Part shown: positions 1-8,871 of the stretch, piece after piece
How positions within the stretch are numbered: the stretch's first letter is position 1
How the letters are laid out: every line of letters begins with the position of its first letter
Assembly: GCF_003054245.1 (NCBI RefSeq)
Contig: NZ_QBKR01000009.1
Coordinates: 58,073-122,072 of the forward strand
From: Melghirimyces profundicolus
GTDB lineage: Bacteria > Bacillota > Bacilli > Thermoactinomycetales > DSM-45169
Length of the DNA: 64,000 nt
Reading direction: 5' to 3'
Translations under genes and position numbers: made by a program
The notes under the pieces: model-generated
Told to the model about the DNA's origin: nothing
Seen by the model: the letters and a program-made list of their open reading frames with translations, nothing else
The model's database searches: none

Positions 1-1768
1 GCCAGCTGCCGCTGGAAGTGGTGTACTGGCTGTCGGTGTTGTCCACGATGGCCGTGGCGGGTTGGGCTTCGGGAGCATCTTCCACCTTTTCCAGCCGGAG
101 ACCGTCGGCGATCACGTACCCGTCGGCATCATCGGTCTGAACGACTTTGTTGGCGCCGCTGTTGAACTCGTAGGTGCCGAGTTCCACCCAGGAGCTTCCG
201 TTTACCTGCTGATTGACTTCTTTGGTGACGACGCCGTTTTTGGTGTGGATCTCATAGGGGGCGTCGGTGGCCCGGTCAAAAGCCGCTGTGTAGTAGGCAT
301 AGACCCGGTACTTGCCGGCCGCCGGCAGGTTGAAGTTCCAGGTGAAGGTGTCCGGCGCGATTCCCCAGCCGCTGTCATTGGCCTGGTAGTTGGAACCGTA
401 ATAGCCGGAAACGTTGGTGGAAGTGACCCAATCCCCGTCGGCCACGTTGTCCGGATCACTGTTGTCCAGCGTGATGGTGGACCCGTCCGCCGCCGCCAGC
501 CGGTCGGCCACCTCCTGACGAATCCGTTCATATTCCGCGTCCAGCATATCGCCGGGGCAGCTCGTCGATGCCCGGGGGACGCGTCGGTGATCCAGGATGT
601 TGGGTACGTCGGGGTCCTCTTTCGGGATTCCGGTGCTTTCGTCATATTCATAGTTGCGCACATAATCCGTGCTCCCCAGGGGATCGATTCCGTGCAGGTC
701 CGCCTGGTAGGAAAGTAAGTCGATCAGGGCGTTGTGCATATGGTCCGGGAGTTGAGCATCCGTGTAGGTCCCCATCATGGAGACGCCGAAGGAATAGTGG
801 TTGAATCCGTACGCATGAGCGCCCACCACTCCGGGGGTGAGAACGTCCCCGTCTTTCCCTTTCCGGCCTTCGTAAATCTTGCCGTCGCTTCCGATAACGG
901 CGTTGTAGCCGATGTCACCCCATTCATTCACCTTGGCGTGATAGTAATAGATGGAACGCACCCGGGCCGCCGGATCGGGGTCGTCGTTGGGGGTATCGGT
1001 ATGATGGAAGACCAGGTGGTTGACATGATCATCGTACTCCCTGGGCCAGTCTTCCTTTCCGTCAACATAGCGGAGGGACTCATCCGCTCCCCACTCCGCC
1101 CGGCTGACAATGTTGGGGCGGTCAATGGCGGCCTGGGCTCTCTCTGACAGGAACCCGGCCAGGGTCATTTTGCCCTTGGCTTCCACTTTGGTTCCGTCTT
1201 CCGAGTTGAGCAGGAACAGTTTGATGTCCCGGATCCGGGGCTTGACGCCCTTGTGGGCTTTCATGGTGATTTTGTACTGAATGAATTTTCCGTGATCCCC
1301 GTACACCAGGTCACCGAGCGTTTCCTCGCTCTGTTTGTGTTCCGGTCCTTGGTGGGAGACGTGGACTTCTTTCCATTCCGTCCACTTTTCCCCGTCTTTG
1401 GAAGTTCGGAGGGAAAATTGAGCGGAATGGTAATGTGGGTTTTTTGCCGCCTTGGCGGTGTTTGTCCAATGCAACCCCACATCGGTGAAAACCATGTCGG
1501 ACTGGATGACCGGGGAGGTGTATTCCGCCTCTTCCCCGTCCGTTTTCATGGAGAGAAGTGCTTTGTTTCCACTGGACTGAATGTCGAGGTTTTTGCCTTT
1601 CCCTTTGGCGAAATCCGATTTGGACCGGTGATGGATGGTCTTTTCCATCACTTTGATCTTCGCCGGCTTCGCCCAGGAAGCGGGCACCACCGGCAGCGCC
1701 ATCAATAGGAAGAGTATGAATAGGGAGACAACGCCAACAGCAATAGACCGTTTGGTTAAACGTTTCAG
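1..1768 (-). CDS. Secreted N-acetylmuramoyl-L-alanine amidase (PGRP/amidase_2 type), C-terminus cut off by window edge
   Basis: It probably cleaves the amide bond between N-acetylmuramic acid and L-alanine in peptidoglycan, outside the cell. Reading from 1768, the first ~33 residues are a signal peptide (basic KRLTKRS, then a hydrophobic core). A ~200-residue beta-rich region follows. The amidase/PGRP domain comes next with FHHTDTP near residue 252, DHRRVPR near 393 and STSCPGD near 402, supplying the His, His and Cys zinc ligands. From about residue 430 there is a golvesin-like beta-sandwich (YRVYAYY, then WVELGTYEF), often seen at the C-terminus of surface hydrolases. The start is inferred to be CTG at 1768 because AAAGGGGG lies just upstream and no ATG or GTG fits the signal peptide. 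The frame is open to the window edge, so the stop is not visible. Family call is firm; start less so. Confidence 0.85.
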   Translation of the reverse strand, partial: MKRLTKRSIAVGVVSLFILFLLMALPVVPASWAKPAKIKVMEKTIHHRSKSDFAKGKGKNLDIQSSGNKALLSMKTDGEEAEYTSPVIQSDMVFTDVGLHWTNTAKAAKNPHYHSAQFSLRTSKDGEKWTEWKEVHVSHQGPEHKQSEETLGDLVYGDHGKFIQYKITMKAHKGVKPRIRDIKLFLLNSEDGTKVEAKGKMTLAGFLSERAQAAIDRPNIVSRAEWGADESLRYVDGKEDWPREYDDHVNHLVFHHTDTPNDDPDPAARVRSIYYYHAKVNEWGDIGYNAVIGSDGKIYEGRKGKDGDVLTPGVVGAHAYGFNHYSFGVSMMGTYTDAQLPDHMHNALIDLLSYQADLHGIDPLGSTDYVRNYEYDESTGIPKEDPDVPNILDHRRVPRASTSCPGDMLDAEYERIRQEVADRLAAADGSTITLDNSDPDNVADGDWVTSTNVSGYYGSNYQANDSGWGIAPDTFTWNFNLPAAGKYRVYAYYTAAFDRATDAPYEIHTKNGVVTKEVNQQVNGSSWVELGTYEFNSGANKVVQTDDADGYVIADGLRLEKVEDAPEAQPATAIVDNTDSQYTTSSGSW

Positions 1769-1803
1769 GATTCCTGTCCCCCTTTATTTGAATTGGGTCC
1801 ACC

Positions 1804-1837
1804 CCGATCAGGAGATGAGCCGGGCTCATCCCGATCG
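1804..1837 (-). promoter_or_regulatory. Palindrome in the amidase leader
   Basis: Seen directly: GATGAGC-cgg-GCTCATC nested inside an outer CCGATC/GATCGG pair, about 40 bases upstream of the amidase start. It could be an operator or a leader hairpin. No T-run follows, so it is unlikely to be a terminator. Confidence 0.4.
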
Positions 1838-1961
1838 GTTAATTCCCCCCCCAAATAAGTTATTCGAAAGCACTTTCCCTTTTGTGACCGTTTTCGACAA
1901 TTTTTTACGAAAAATTGAACGAAACACCATCCTCTGTCCATAAATCCCTGCCAAAAGTGAA

Positions 1962-1986
1962 GCGCGCACCGGGAAGCGGTGCGCGC
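1962..1986 (-). terminator. Hairpin downstream of purine permease
   Basis: A strong inverted repeat, GCGCGCACC and GGTGCGCGC with a 7-base loop, lies just past the permease stop. The U-tract is poor, so efficiency is uncertain. Confidence 0.55.
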
Positions 1987-1991
1987 GGTGA

Positions 1992-3275
1992 TCAGTGAAT
2001 CATGGAGACGGCGATCAGGTTGGCCAGAAACAAACCCGCGATGAGATAGACGGGGACGGGAACCTGCCGCCATTTGCCTGCCGCCGTTTTCAAGAGCGGA
2101 TACGTGATAAAACCGAAGGCCAGTCCGTCGGCGATGCTGGAGGTCAGCGGGATGCCGGCGAGAATGAAGAACGCCGGGAACCCCTCGGAGAAATCGGAAA
2201 AGGGAATGTGCTGGACGCTCTGCACCATCAGGGCTCCGATGACGATCAGGACGGGAGCCACCGCATGGTCCGGAATCTTCCCCAACAGTGGGAGAGCGGG
2301 AAAGGCGAGCAAAAAGAGAAGTCCCGTCACGAGCGGCGGGATCCCGGTCCGCCCCCCTTCGGCGATTCCGGAGGCGCTTTCCGCCGCCGCGACGGTCGGG
2401 CTGGTTCCCAGAAAACCGGAAGCGACGGTGGAGACGGCGGTGGCCCGGTAAGCCTTCGGAAATTGTTTTGGGTCGGACAGCATCCCCTGCAACAATCCCA
2501 TGTTTTCAAAGACGACGATCATGGTGAGGGAAAAGACGGCCACCCAGAACGGGTAATGAAACAGATTCCACTTCGCCGAAAAGAGGACCGTGCCAAACTC
2601 CATCAGCCGGGGAGAGGGAGTGTTTGCATCCGGCATCCCTCCGATTCCGTAAGTGAGCAGGGTGGTGACCAGAATCCCCCACAGCAAGCTGCCCGGTACT
2701 TTCCGCGAATAGAGAAGCAGCGTGATCAGCAGTCCGGTCACGGTCACCAGAGGGACTGGCTGTCCGAAGTCACCCAACGCCACCATCGTGTTCTCGTCGG
2801 TTTGAATCCATTGGGCCTTTTGCAGGCCGATAAAAGCGAGAAACAAGCCGATCCCGGCGGTGACGCCGTGCTTCAGGGAAGCCGGCACGGCTTGGAAAAG
2901 CCGGGAGCCGAGACGGGTTGCCGCGGCCATCCAGAAGAGGATCCCCGAAACGGTCACGGCCGCCAGTCCTTCCTGCCAGCTGAGGCCCAGCGATTGGATG
3001 AGGGTGTAGCTGAAGAAGGCGTTGACCCCCATCCCGGGAATCAAGAGAACCGGAGCCCGGGCACCAAACGCCATCCACAGGCAGCCGAAGGCGGTGGCGG
3101 CCACCGTGGCCGCCACTCCCGCTCCCAGGGGAATACCGGCATCCCTCAGGATCATCGGATGGACCACCAGGATATAAGCGGCCGTGAAAAAGGAAGTCAA
3201 ACCGGCCATCCATTCCCGCTTCCATTCCACCGCATCGGACGAATCCGCCATTCTTCGCAAGAACCAACTTTTCAA
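1992..3275 (-). CDS. NCS2 family (AzgA-type) purine permease
   Basis: A polytopic membrane protein expected to import adenine, guanine or hypoxanthine with protons. It has about a dozen hydrophobic segments over 427 residues, the usual length for the PbuG/PbuO/AzgA group. Early motifs fit AzgA: GLTSFFTAAYILVVHP in TM1 and PGMGVNAFFSYT in TM3. The late NCS2 motif region includes GTSPTVAAAESASGI, with the acidic residue that contacts the purine in the family. The frame is open up to 3332, but the best start is TTG at 3275, which has AAAGGA eight bases upstream; the longer version has no ribosome binding site. It stands alone, with a hairpin in its leader and a hairpin after its stop. Whether it prefers adenine or guanine/hypoxanthine cannot be told from sequence alone. 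Confidence 0.88.
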   Translation of the reverse strand: MKSWFLRRMADSSDAVEWKREWMAGLTSFFTAAYILVVHPMILRDAGIPLGAGVAATVAATAFGCLWMAFGARAPVLLIPGMGVNAFFSYTLIQSLGLSWQEGLAAVTVSGILFWMAAATRLGSRLFQAVPASLKHGVTAGIGLFLAFIGLQKAQWIQTDENTMVALGDFGQPVPLVTVTGLLITLLLYSRKVPGSLLWGILVTTLLTYGIGGMPDANTPSPRLMEFGTVLFSAKWNLFHYPFWVAVFSLTMIVVFENMGLLQGMLSDPKQFPKAYRATAVSTVASGFLGTSPTVAAAESASGIAEGGRTGIPPLVTGLLFLLAFPALPLLGKIPDHAVAPVLIVIGALMVQSVQHIPFSDFSEGFPAFFILAGIPLTSSIADGLAFGFITYPLLKTAAGKWRQVPVPVYLIAGLFLANLIAVSMIH

Positions 3276-3314
3276 TGAGAAAATCCTTTTCTGTATCGAA
3301 CCCTCAACCCACCC

Positions 3315-3335
3315 GTTGTGCCTCCACGGCACAAC
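3315..3335 (-). promoter_or_regulatory. Leader hairpin of the purine permease
   Basis: A perfect 8-bp stem, GTTGTGCC and GGCACAAC with a 5-base loop, lies between a TATAAT-like -10 (3347-3352, minus strand) and the TTG start. It does not show the conserved three-way junction of a purine riboswitch. It may be an operator or an mRNA-stabilising hairpin. Confidence 0.4.
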
Positions 3336-3421
3336 ACTTCCATTATAGCGGTCAGGGGACGGTCGGGGGTATCAAAAACTGTAAAAGAATGGATTGGAAA
3401 ATATGAAATTGCGAAAAATTA

Positions 3422-3451
3422 TTGAAATCCTTATGGGAGGTGTGCTATTAT
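3422..3451 (+). promoter_or_regulatory. Sigma-A-type promoter for the ROK-regulator/sugar operon
   Basis: TTGAAA (3422-3427) and TATTAT (3446-3451) are separated by 18 bases. They lie about 100 bases upstream of the repressor start, in an AT-rich intergenic region. Confidence 0.6.
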
Positions 3452-3460
3452 CTTATCAAC

Positions 3461-3480
3461 TTATTAAAGGCTGTTTATAA
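3461..3480 (+). promoter_or_regulatory. Candidate operator for the ROK repressor
   Basis: An imperfect inverted repeat, TTATTAAA and TTTATAA around a 5-base centre, begins about ten bases past the -10 box. This is where an autoregulating ROK/XylR-type repressor would be expected to bind. Assignment is by position only. Confidence 0.3.
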
Positions 3481-3548
3481 ACTCCGGTGAACTCAAACCT
3501 ATTTTTTTGATTACTTATTTAACTTTGTTTAAAAAGGAGGGGGTTCGG

Positions 3549-4748
3549 CTGATCAAAGGAAACCAGCGGTTGCTGAAAAAGATGAACCGGACCCAGGTGC
3601 TGGATTTGATTCGCCGAGAAGGGCCCCTGTCCAAAGCGCAATTGGCGGAACGGATGAAGTTGACCTTCGCGGGGGTCTCCAAAATCGTCAATGATCTGGA
3701 ATCCTCCGGCATTCTGTTTCTCCGGGGGGAAGGGAGGTCCAGCGGCGGGAGAAAACCCGCATTGTATGCGTTGAATGCCACGGCGTTTTACGTGGTGGCC
3801 GTCGACTTGTCCGTGGATGAAATCCATGTGGCCCTAATGGATCTGTCTACCGTCACTGTCGACGAGACATGTTTGGCTGCACCCGGGGACCGGACGCCCC
3901 GGTCGTATGTTGAGGCGGTTCGACTCGGGGTGCAGACCCTGCTGGAACGTTCGGGAATTCCTCGAAAAAAAATTCTGGGCGTGGGGGTTTCGTCACCCGG
4001 TCCGGTCAATTCGGTCACGGGGGAGGTCCTTTACCCTCCCAACCTTCCGCTTTGGAACGTGGTTCCGTTAAAGGAACGCCTGGAGCAAGAACTCCGGATG
4101 CCGGTCAAAGTGGAAAAGGACGCTAACCTCCACGCTTTGGGTGAAAAGTGGTTCGGTGCGGGACGGGGGGCCGATAACCTGGTTTACGTATTGGTCGGGG
4201 AAGGGATCGGGGGAGGGATTGTGATTGAAGGATCCCTGTACCGTGGCACCCCTTTCGGAGCGGGGGAAATCGGCCACGGGACGGTGGATCTCCACGGGCC
4301 GCGCTGCAATTGCGGTAACTACGGTTGCTTGGAAGTCATGGCTTCGGGTTTGGCCGTCATTCGACGTATTCGGGAGAAAATCCGTGCCGGTCACGCGTCC
4401 CCGCATTACCCGGCTCCGGAGAAAATTCAATTATCGAATGTATTGAAAGCGTTTCAATGCGGTGATGACTTGACCATCCGGGAGCTGGAAGAGACATCGA
4501 GGGTGATCGCAGCGGGTTTAATCGGAGTGGTGAACTCCCTGCGCCCCGACATGCTGATTCTTGGAGGAAAGCTTTCCCGGGGATTTCCCCTGATGACCGA
4601 CATTGTGAAAGGCGTGATCAGGGAGCGGGTCGTGCCTGCACTGAGTGAGCAGCTCCAAATTGTGAAAGGAGAGCTGCGAGACAAATCCGGGCTGGTTGGA
4701 GCCGCCGCTCTGGTGATGGAAGAAATCTTTACTCTGCAGTTGAAATAA
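3549..4748 (+). CDS. ROK family transcriptional repressor (XylR/NagC type)
   Basis: A sugar-responsive DNA-binding repressor, likely controlling the operon that starts with it. An N-terminal winged helix (GPLSKAQLAERMKLT, residues ~20-45) is followed by a ROK sugar-kinase-like domain. The ROK domain has the GVGVSSPGPVNS region, EKDANLHALGE and the zinc-site signature CNCGNYGCLE, all intact. It is 399 aa, normal for the family. The frame is open from 3507, but the start is placed at CTG 3549 because AGGAGGGGG lies eight bases before it, and the protein then begins IKGNQRLLKKMNR, as XylR-like proteins do. The next gene begins 12 bases after the stop. It is inferred to sense the imported sugar. 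Confidence 0.85.
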   Translation: MIKGNQRLLKKMNRTQVLDLIRREGPLSKAQLAERMKLTFAGVSKIVNDLESSGILFLRGEGRSSGGRKPALYALNATAFYVVAVDLSVDEIHVALMDLSTVTVDETCLAAPGDRTPRSYVEAVRLGVQTLLERSGIPRKKILGVGVSSPGPVNSVTGEVLYPPNLPLWNVVPLKERLEQELRMPVKVEKDANLHALGEKWFGAGRGADNLVYVLVGEGIGGGIVIEGSLYRGTPFGAGEIGHGTVDLHGPRCNCGNYGCLEVMASGLAVIRRIREKIRAGHASPHYPAPEKIQLSNVLKAFQCGDDLTIRELEETSRVIAAGLIGVVNSLRPDMLILGGKLSRGFPLMTDIVKGVIRERVVPALSEQLQIVKGELRDKSGLVGAAALVMEEIFTLQLK

Positions 4749-4760
4749 GGAGGGAACGAC

Positions 4761-6059
4761 ATGAAAAAACTTGGATGGATCCTTGTGTCGGTTTTGTTGT
4801 TGGTGGCACAGACGTCTTGTTCTTCCGCTGGGGACAGCGGTAAGGTTGAGTTGACTTATTGGCCCGCGGCCCACCCGGTGGAAGTGAAGTTTGCCAAGGA
4901 CGTGGTGAAGGAGTGGAACCGGAAACATCCCGACATCCAGGTGAAAGTGGAACCCTTGCCCGCCAGCCGTTCGACTGAGGAAGTGTTGCTGACATCCATT
5001 GCAGGGGGAACGACACCGGACCTCACTTCCAACATCAATCCAGGGGCGTTGAGCCAATTTGTGGAGGCCGGGGGGATGTATGCGATCGACAAGATTGATG
5101 GTGCGATGAAAACCATCTCCGAGCGGACGCCGAAAGACACGGTGGAATCCTTCAAATCGAAGGACGGCCATTTGTACCAGATCCCCTGGAAGGGCAATCC
5201 CGTGATGGTGATCTACAACAAAAAACATTTTAAAGAGGCGGGACTGGATCCGGAAAACCCGGATATCGGCACCTATTCCAAGTTTCTGAAAGCCGCGGAT
5301 AAATTGACCCGGGACAAAAACGGGGACGGAAAAACTGATGTTTGGGCGATGAATCCCAACGTGGAACAAACCTGGTGGCAGCGGTTTTTCGACTTTTATC
5401 CCTGGTATCTGGCCGCGAAGGAAGGTGAAACCCTGTTGAAGGGAAACCAGGCGGCCTTTGACAATCCCGAAGCTGTGGAGACGATTCGCTTTTTCAAAAA
5501 GGTATTTGACGAGGGCTACGCCCCCAAATCCACTTTCAAAGAGAACCTGCTGGCCAAAGGCAAGGTTTCGATGACCATCACCGGCCCCTTTGCCCTGGCG
5601 GATCTGGAAAAACAGGCTCCCGATACGGAGTTTGGGGTGGTACCGGTACCGGTTCCGGATGACATGGAAGGAAACCAGGTGATCACCTACGGGGATCCCA
5701 AGAACATCGGCATTTTCAAAAGCACCGAGCATCCGAAGGAAACCTGGGAATTTGCCAAGTTCCTCATCTCCAAAAAGAACGATCTCAAGTTTCTGAAGGA
5801 GACCCAACAGATTCCGTTCCGAAAAGATTTGGAGAAAGATGAAGAGGCCCGTTCTTTTTTCGAGGAAAACCCATTGTTGCGCCGGTTCGCCGAACAGGCT
5901 CCCTACACGCGAGCCACCGACGATTCGCCGAAGCTGACGGAAGCCATGGAAGCGCTGTCACTGGAATACCAGAAGTCGGCTGTGCTGGGCAAAAAATCAC
6001 CGGAAAAGGCAATTAAAGACGCAGAGAAAAAGGTGAACGAGATTCTGAAACGGCAGTAG
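4761..6059 (+). CDS. ABC sugar transporter, substrate-binding lipoprotein
   Basis: The extracellular solute-binding protein (family 1) of the importer encoded by the next two genes. It begins with a lipoprotein signal peptide, MKKLGWILVSVLLLVAQTSC; Cys20 is the likely lipidation site, although QTSC is a weak lipobox. The mature part has the usual family-1 features: LTYWPAAHPVE at the start, WKGNPVMVIYNKKHF near residue 150, and the hinge/closing regions YGDPKNIGIFK and PKETWEFAKFLIS. The length of 432 aa is typical. A GGAGG ribosome binding site sits right after the repressor stop. The substrate is inferred to be a mannoside oligosaccharide because a GH130 gene lies in the same operon. Confidence 0.9.
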   Translation: MKKLGWILVSVLLLVAQTSCSSAGDSGKVELTYWPAAHPVEVKFAKDVVKEWNRKHPDIQVKVEPLPASRSTEEVLLTSIAGGTTPDLTSNINPGALSQFVEAGGMYAIDKIDGAMKTISERTPKDTVESFKSKDGHLYQIPWKGNPVMVIYNKKHFKEAGLDPENPDIGTYSKFLKAADKLTRDKNGDGKTDVWAMNPNVEQTWWQRFFDFYPWYLAAKEGETLLKGNQAAFDNPEAVETIRFFKKVFDEGYAPKSTFKENLLAKGKVSMTITGPFALADLEKQAPDTEFGVVPVPVPDDMEGNQVITYGDPKNIGIFKSTEHPKETWEFAKFLISKKNDLKFLKETQQIPFRKDLEKDEEARSFFEENPLLRRFAEQAPYTRATDDSPKLTEAMEALSLEYQKSAVLGKKSPEKAIKDAEKKVNEILKRQ

Positions 6060-6110
6060 GATATCCGTTGATTGATACGGCATGCTCCGCCCGATGGAAG
6101 GGGGAACGAC

Positions 6111-6977
6111 ATGAAGAGAAGCCACAAATCCGCATACCTGCTGATTTTGCCGTATCTGCTGTTTCTGTCCGTGTTCATGCTCTATCCGGTTCTCTTCTCC
6201 GTTTGGCTTACGTTTCATGACTGGAACATCATCTCCCCCGACATTCCCTTTGTCGGTCTGGAGAACTACCAACGGCTGATCGGGGATGAACTTTTTTTCA
6301 AGTCCCTGTGGAACACCTTGCGGTTTATCCTGGTCAATATCCCGATTCAAATCACCTTGGCCCTTTTGCTGGCTGTGGCTTTGAATCAACCAATCAAGGG
6401 AAGGGGGTTCTTCCGGGGAGCTTATTTCCTTCCGGTGGTGACCTCGGGTGTGGTCATCTCCTTTCTCTGGGCGTGGATGCTGTCCACGGATGACGGGATC
6501 ATCAATGAATTGTTGGGGTTCTTCGGAATCGCTCCCGTTCCCTGGTTGACAAGTGAGACCTGGGCCATTCCCTCCCTGGCGTGGGTGGCGGCGTGGAAAA
6601 ACCTCGGTTATTACGTGGTCATCTTCCTGGCAGGGTTGCAGGGAATTCCGAAAAACCTGTATGAAGCGGCCCGGATCGACGGGGCCGGTTCGTTGCAACA
6701 GTTTTTCCGCATCACCCTTCCCATGTTGAACCCGGCGATGCTCCTTGTGGTGATCCTGTCAACGATCAACGGGTTTCAACTGTTCACCGAGCCTTTCATC
6801 ATGACCGGGGGAGGACCGGCGAACAGTTCCCTGTCGGTAGTGATGTACATCTACAAAAACGCCTTTCAAAACCTCGACATGGGTTACGCCGCCACCATCG
6901 GTCTCGTGCTGGCCTTTATGATACTGGCAGCGTCGCTGATTCAGAAAAAATTCCTGGAACGGGACACTTACTACTGA
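6111..6977 (+). CDS. ABC sugar transporter permease (MalF/UgpA-like)
   Basis: The first membrane subunit of the sugar importer. Six predicted transmembrane segments begin with AYLLILPYLLFLSVFMLYP. The permease EAA loop, EAARIDGAGSLQQFFRITLP (near residue 185), is where the cytoplasmic ATPase docks. No ATPase gene is present in this operon, so a shared MsmK/UgpC-type ATPase encoded elsewhere is inferred. The start is ATG 6111, with GGAAGGGGGAACGAC directly before it; an upstream in-frame start at 6072 lacks a binding site. The length of 288 aa is normal. Confidence 0.9.
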   Translation: MKRSHKSAYLLILPYLLFLSVFMLYPVLFSVWLTFHDWNIISPDIPFVGLENYQRLIGDELFFKSLWNTLRFILVNIPIQITLALLLAVALNQPIKGRGFFRGAYFLPVVTSGVVISFLWAWMLSTDDGIINELLGFFGIAPVPWLTSETWAIPSLAWVAAWKNLGYYVVIFLAGLQGIPKNLYEAARIDGAGSLQQFFRITLPMLNPAMLLVVILSTINGFQLFTEPFIMTGGGPANSSLSVVMYIYKNAFQNLDMGYAATIGLVLAFMILAASLIQKKFLERDTYY

Positions 6978-6998
6978 TTTGTGGAAAGGGGGAGAGAC

Positions 6999-7829
6999 AT
7001 GACAGCCAAGGGGTGGAGCGCACTCCGGAAAATCACGCTTTACCTGATTCTCACGGCGGGGGCCGTTCTGTTCATCTTTCCGTTTTACTGGATGGTGCTG
7101 GCCTCGGTCAAAACGCCGAAGGAAGTATTTGAATTGAACCTGATCCCTTCAAAGGTGACCGAAGCCAGTTACGCCTACATGTTCGAACGGATCCCTGTCT
7201 GGGAATCCCTGTTGAACAGTTTCGTGTTCGCGGGAGGAGTGACCCTGATCACTCTGGTATTCACTTCGATGGCGGGATATGCTTTGGCCCGGCTGGAGTT
7301 CAGGGGGAGGAACCTATTGTTTTCCACCGTGCTGCTGACCATGATGATCCCGTTTCAGCTGCTGATGATTCCGCTCTACATCATCGTGGTGAAGCTGGGG
7401 TGGCTCAACACTTATGCCGGGTTGGTCATGCCCGTTTCGGTCAACGCCTTGGGAATCTTCATTTTCCGGCAGTTTTTCCTCACCATTCCGCAGGACTTAA
7501 TCGATGCCGCACGCATGGACGGAGCCGGTGAATTGAGAATCCTGTTCCGGATTGTGCTTCCTCTTTCCAAACCGGCAGCGGTCACGGTCACCATTTTCAC
7601 CTTTATGGGGCCTTGGAACGATCTGTTATGGCCCCTTCTGGTGGCAAGGGATCAGGAGATGATGCCGCTGGCACAGGCGGCGACCCTGTTCGGATTGGAA
7701 GGGCAGGGGGGGCAGTGGGGAAGCATCATGGCCGTTACGACAATTCTGGCTTTGCCGGTGGTTCTTCTCTATCTCTTTTTCCAACGGTATTTTATCGAAA
7801 GTGTGGGCAGTTCCGGAATGAAAGGTTAA
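6999..7829 (+). CDS. ABC sugar transporter permease (MalG/UgpE-like)
   Basis: The second membrane subunit of the sugar importer, 276 aa with six predicted membrane segments. The EAA loop DAARMDGAGELRILFRIVLP lies near residue 175. The start is ATG 6999, preceded by GAAAGGGGGAGAG; a GTG 18 bases upstream has no suitable spacing. It follows the first permease by 21 bases, so the two are clearly co-transcribed and probably co-translated. Confidence 0.9.
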   Translation: MTAKGWSALRKITLYLILTAGAVLFIFPFYWMVLASVKTPKEVFELNLIPSKVTEASYAYMFERIPVWESLLNSFVFAGGVTLITLVFTSMAGYALARLEFRGRNLLFSTVLLTMMIPFQLLMIPLYIIVVKLGWLNTYAGLVMPVSVNALGIFIFRQFFLTIPQDLIDAARMDGAGELRILFRIVLPLSKPAAVTVTIFTFMGPWNDLLWPLLVARDQEMMPLAQAATLFGLEGQGGQWGSIMAVTTILALPVVLLYLFFQRYFIESVGSSGMKG

Positions 7830-7871
7830 CGGAAAGGACGAGCAGCCATTTTCAACGGAGAGACAAACAGG

Positions 7872-8858
7872 ATGAAACCGGCTTGTATCGGGGTGGATCT
7901 GGGCGGAACCAAAATCGCCGCGGCGAGGGTGGAACCAAACGGGTACCTCACATCCCGCGTCCGGATGGAAACCCGGGCCCGGGAAGGTCCGGAGCGGGTG
8001 TTGGAGCGGATTTCCGAAGCGATCCGGAACGTGATGGCCGGGGGAGAGGTGGACGGAATCGGCGTCGCCTCCCCCGGACCGCTGGACGCACGGACGGGAA
8101 CGATCCTTTCCCCGCCCAACCTCCCCGGATGGGACCGGGTTCCCCTCAAAGCGGAACTGGAACAAAAATTCGGTGTCCCCGTCCGCGTCGAAAACGACGC
8201 CAATGCGGCGGCCTGGGGCGAATACCTGTGGGGGGCCGGGATGAACTCGGACCCGTTGGTCTACATCACCGTAAGTACGGGCATCGGAAGCGGGTTGGTG
8301 GTGAACGACCGACTGTTGCGGGGGGCTGATACCTTCGCGGGGGAACTGGGTCAAATGGTTTTGGAGCCTTCCAGAGCCCAGGGCGGTCACTTGCGTGACG
8401 GCACCCTTGAAGGCTTGGCCTCGGGCACGGCCATCGACGCGTTGGCGGCGGAAGCGGCCGGTCCGGGTTCACGGATATGGAAACTGGCGGAGGCCGACGG
8501 GGAGCGGCCCCGTGCGGAGCACGTGTTTGCCGCCCTGAAAGAAGGGGATCCGGATGCCGAAGCGATCGTGGAGAAAGTGATCCACTACCTGGCTGTGGGG
8601 GTGGCCAACGCCATTCATTTTCTCAATCCCCGGAGGATCGTCATCGGAGGCGGAGTGGCCAAAGCGGGAGACCGGCTGTTCACTCCTCTGAGGGAGAGGG
8701 TGGAAGAGTGGTTGATGCCTTCCTTTGTCGGAACCTATGACATTCTCCCGTCCGCCCTGGGCGACGATGCGGGGATACTGGGAGCGGCCGCTCTGTGGGA
8801 GGAAGGAAAGAAGGGGAGTGTTTCCCCTGCCTGGACGCCGGACAAAGATCAAAATTGA
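7872..8858 (+). CDS. ROK family sugar kinase lacking the zinc-binding cysteines
   Basis: Predicted cytoplasmic kinase of the imported sugar. It has the ROK phosphate loop GVDLGGTKIAAARV at the N-terminus, GVASPGPLDARTG, and the catalytic Asp in VENDANAAAWGE (near residue 105). The sugar-site sequence GELGQMVLE is present, but the usual ROK zinc signature C-x-C-G-x2-G-C is replaced by GGHLRDGTLEGLASG, so no zinc site can form there. Some ROK kinases naturally lack it. The length of 328 aa is typical. Glucose, mannose, fructose or N-acetylmannosamine are possible substrates; the operon favours mannose. Confidence 0.85.
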   Translation: MKPACIGVDLGGTKIAAARVEPNGYLTSRVRMETRAREGPERVLERISEAIRNVMAGGEVDGIGVASPGPLDARTGTILSPPNLPGWDRVPLKAELEQKFGVPVRVENDANAAAWGEYLWGAGMNSDPLVYITVSTGIGSGLVVNDRLLRGADTFAGELGQMVLEPSRAQGGHLRDGTLEGLASGTAIDALAAEAAGPGSRIWKLAEADGERPRAEHVFAALKEGDPDAEAIVEKVIHYLAVGVANAIHFLNPRRIVIGGGVAKAGDRLFTPLRERVEEWLMPSFVGTYDILPSALGDDAGILGAAALWEEGKKGSVSPAWTPDKDQN

Positions 8859-8871
8859 AGGAGCGAATCCA

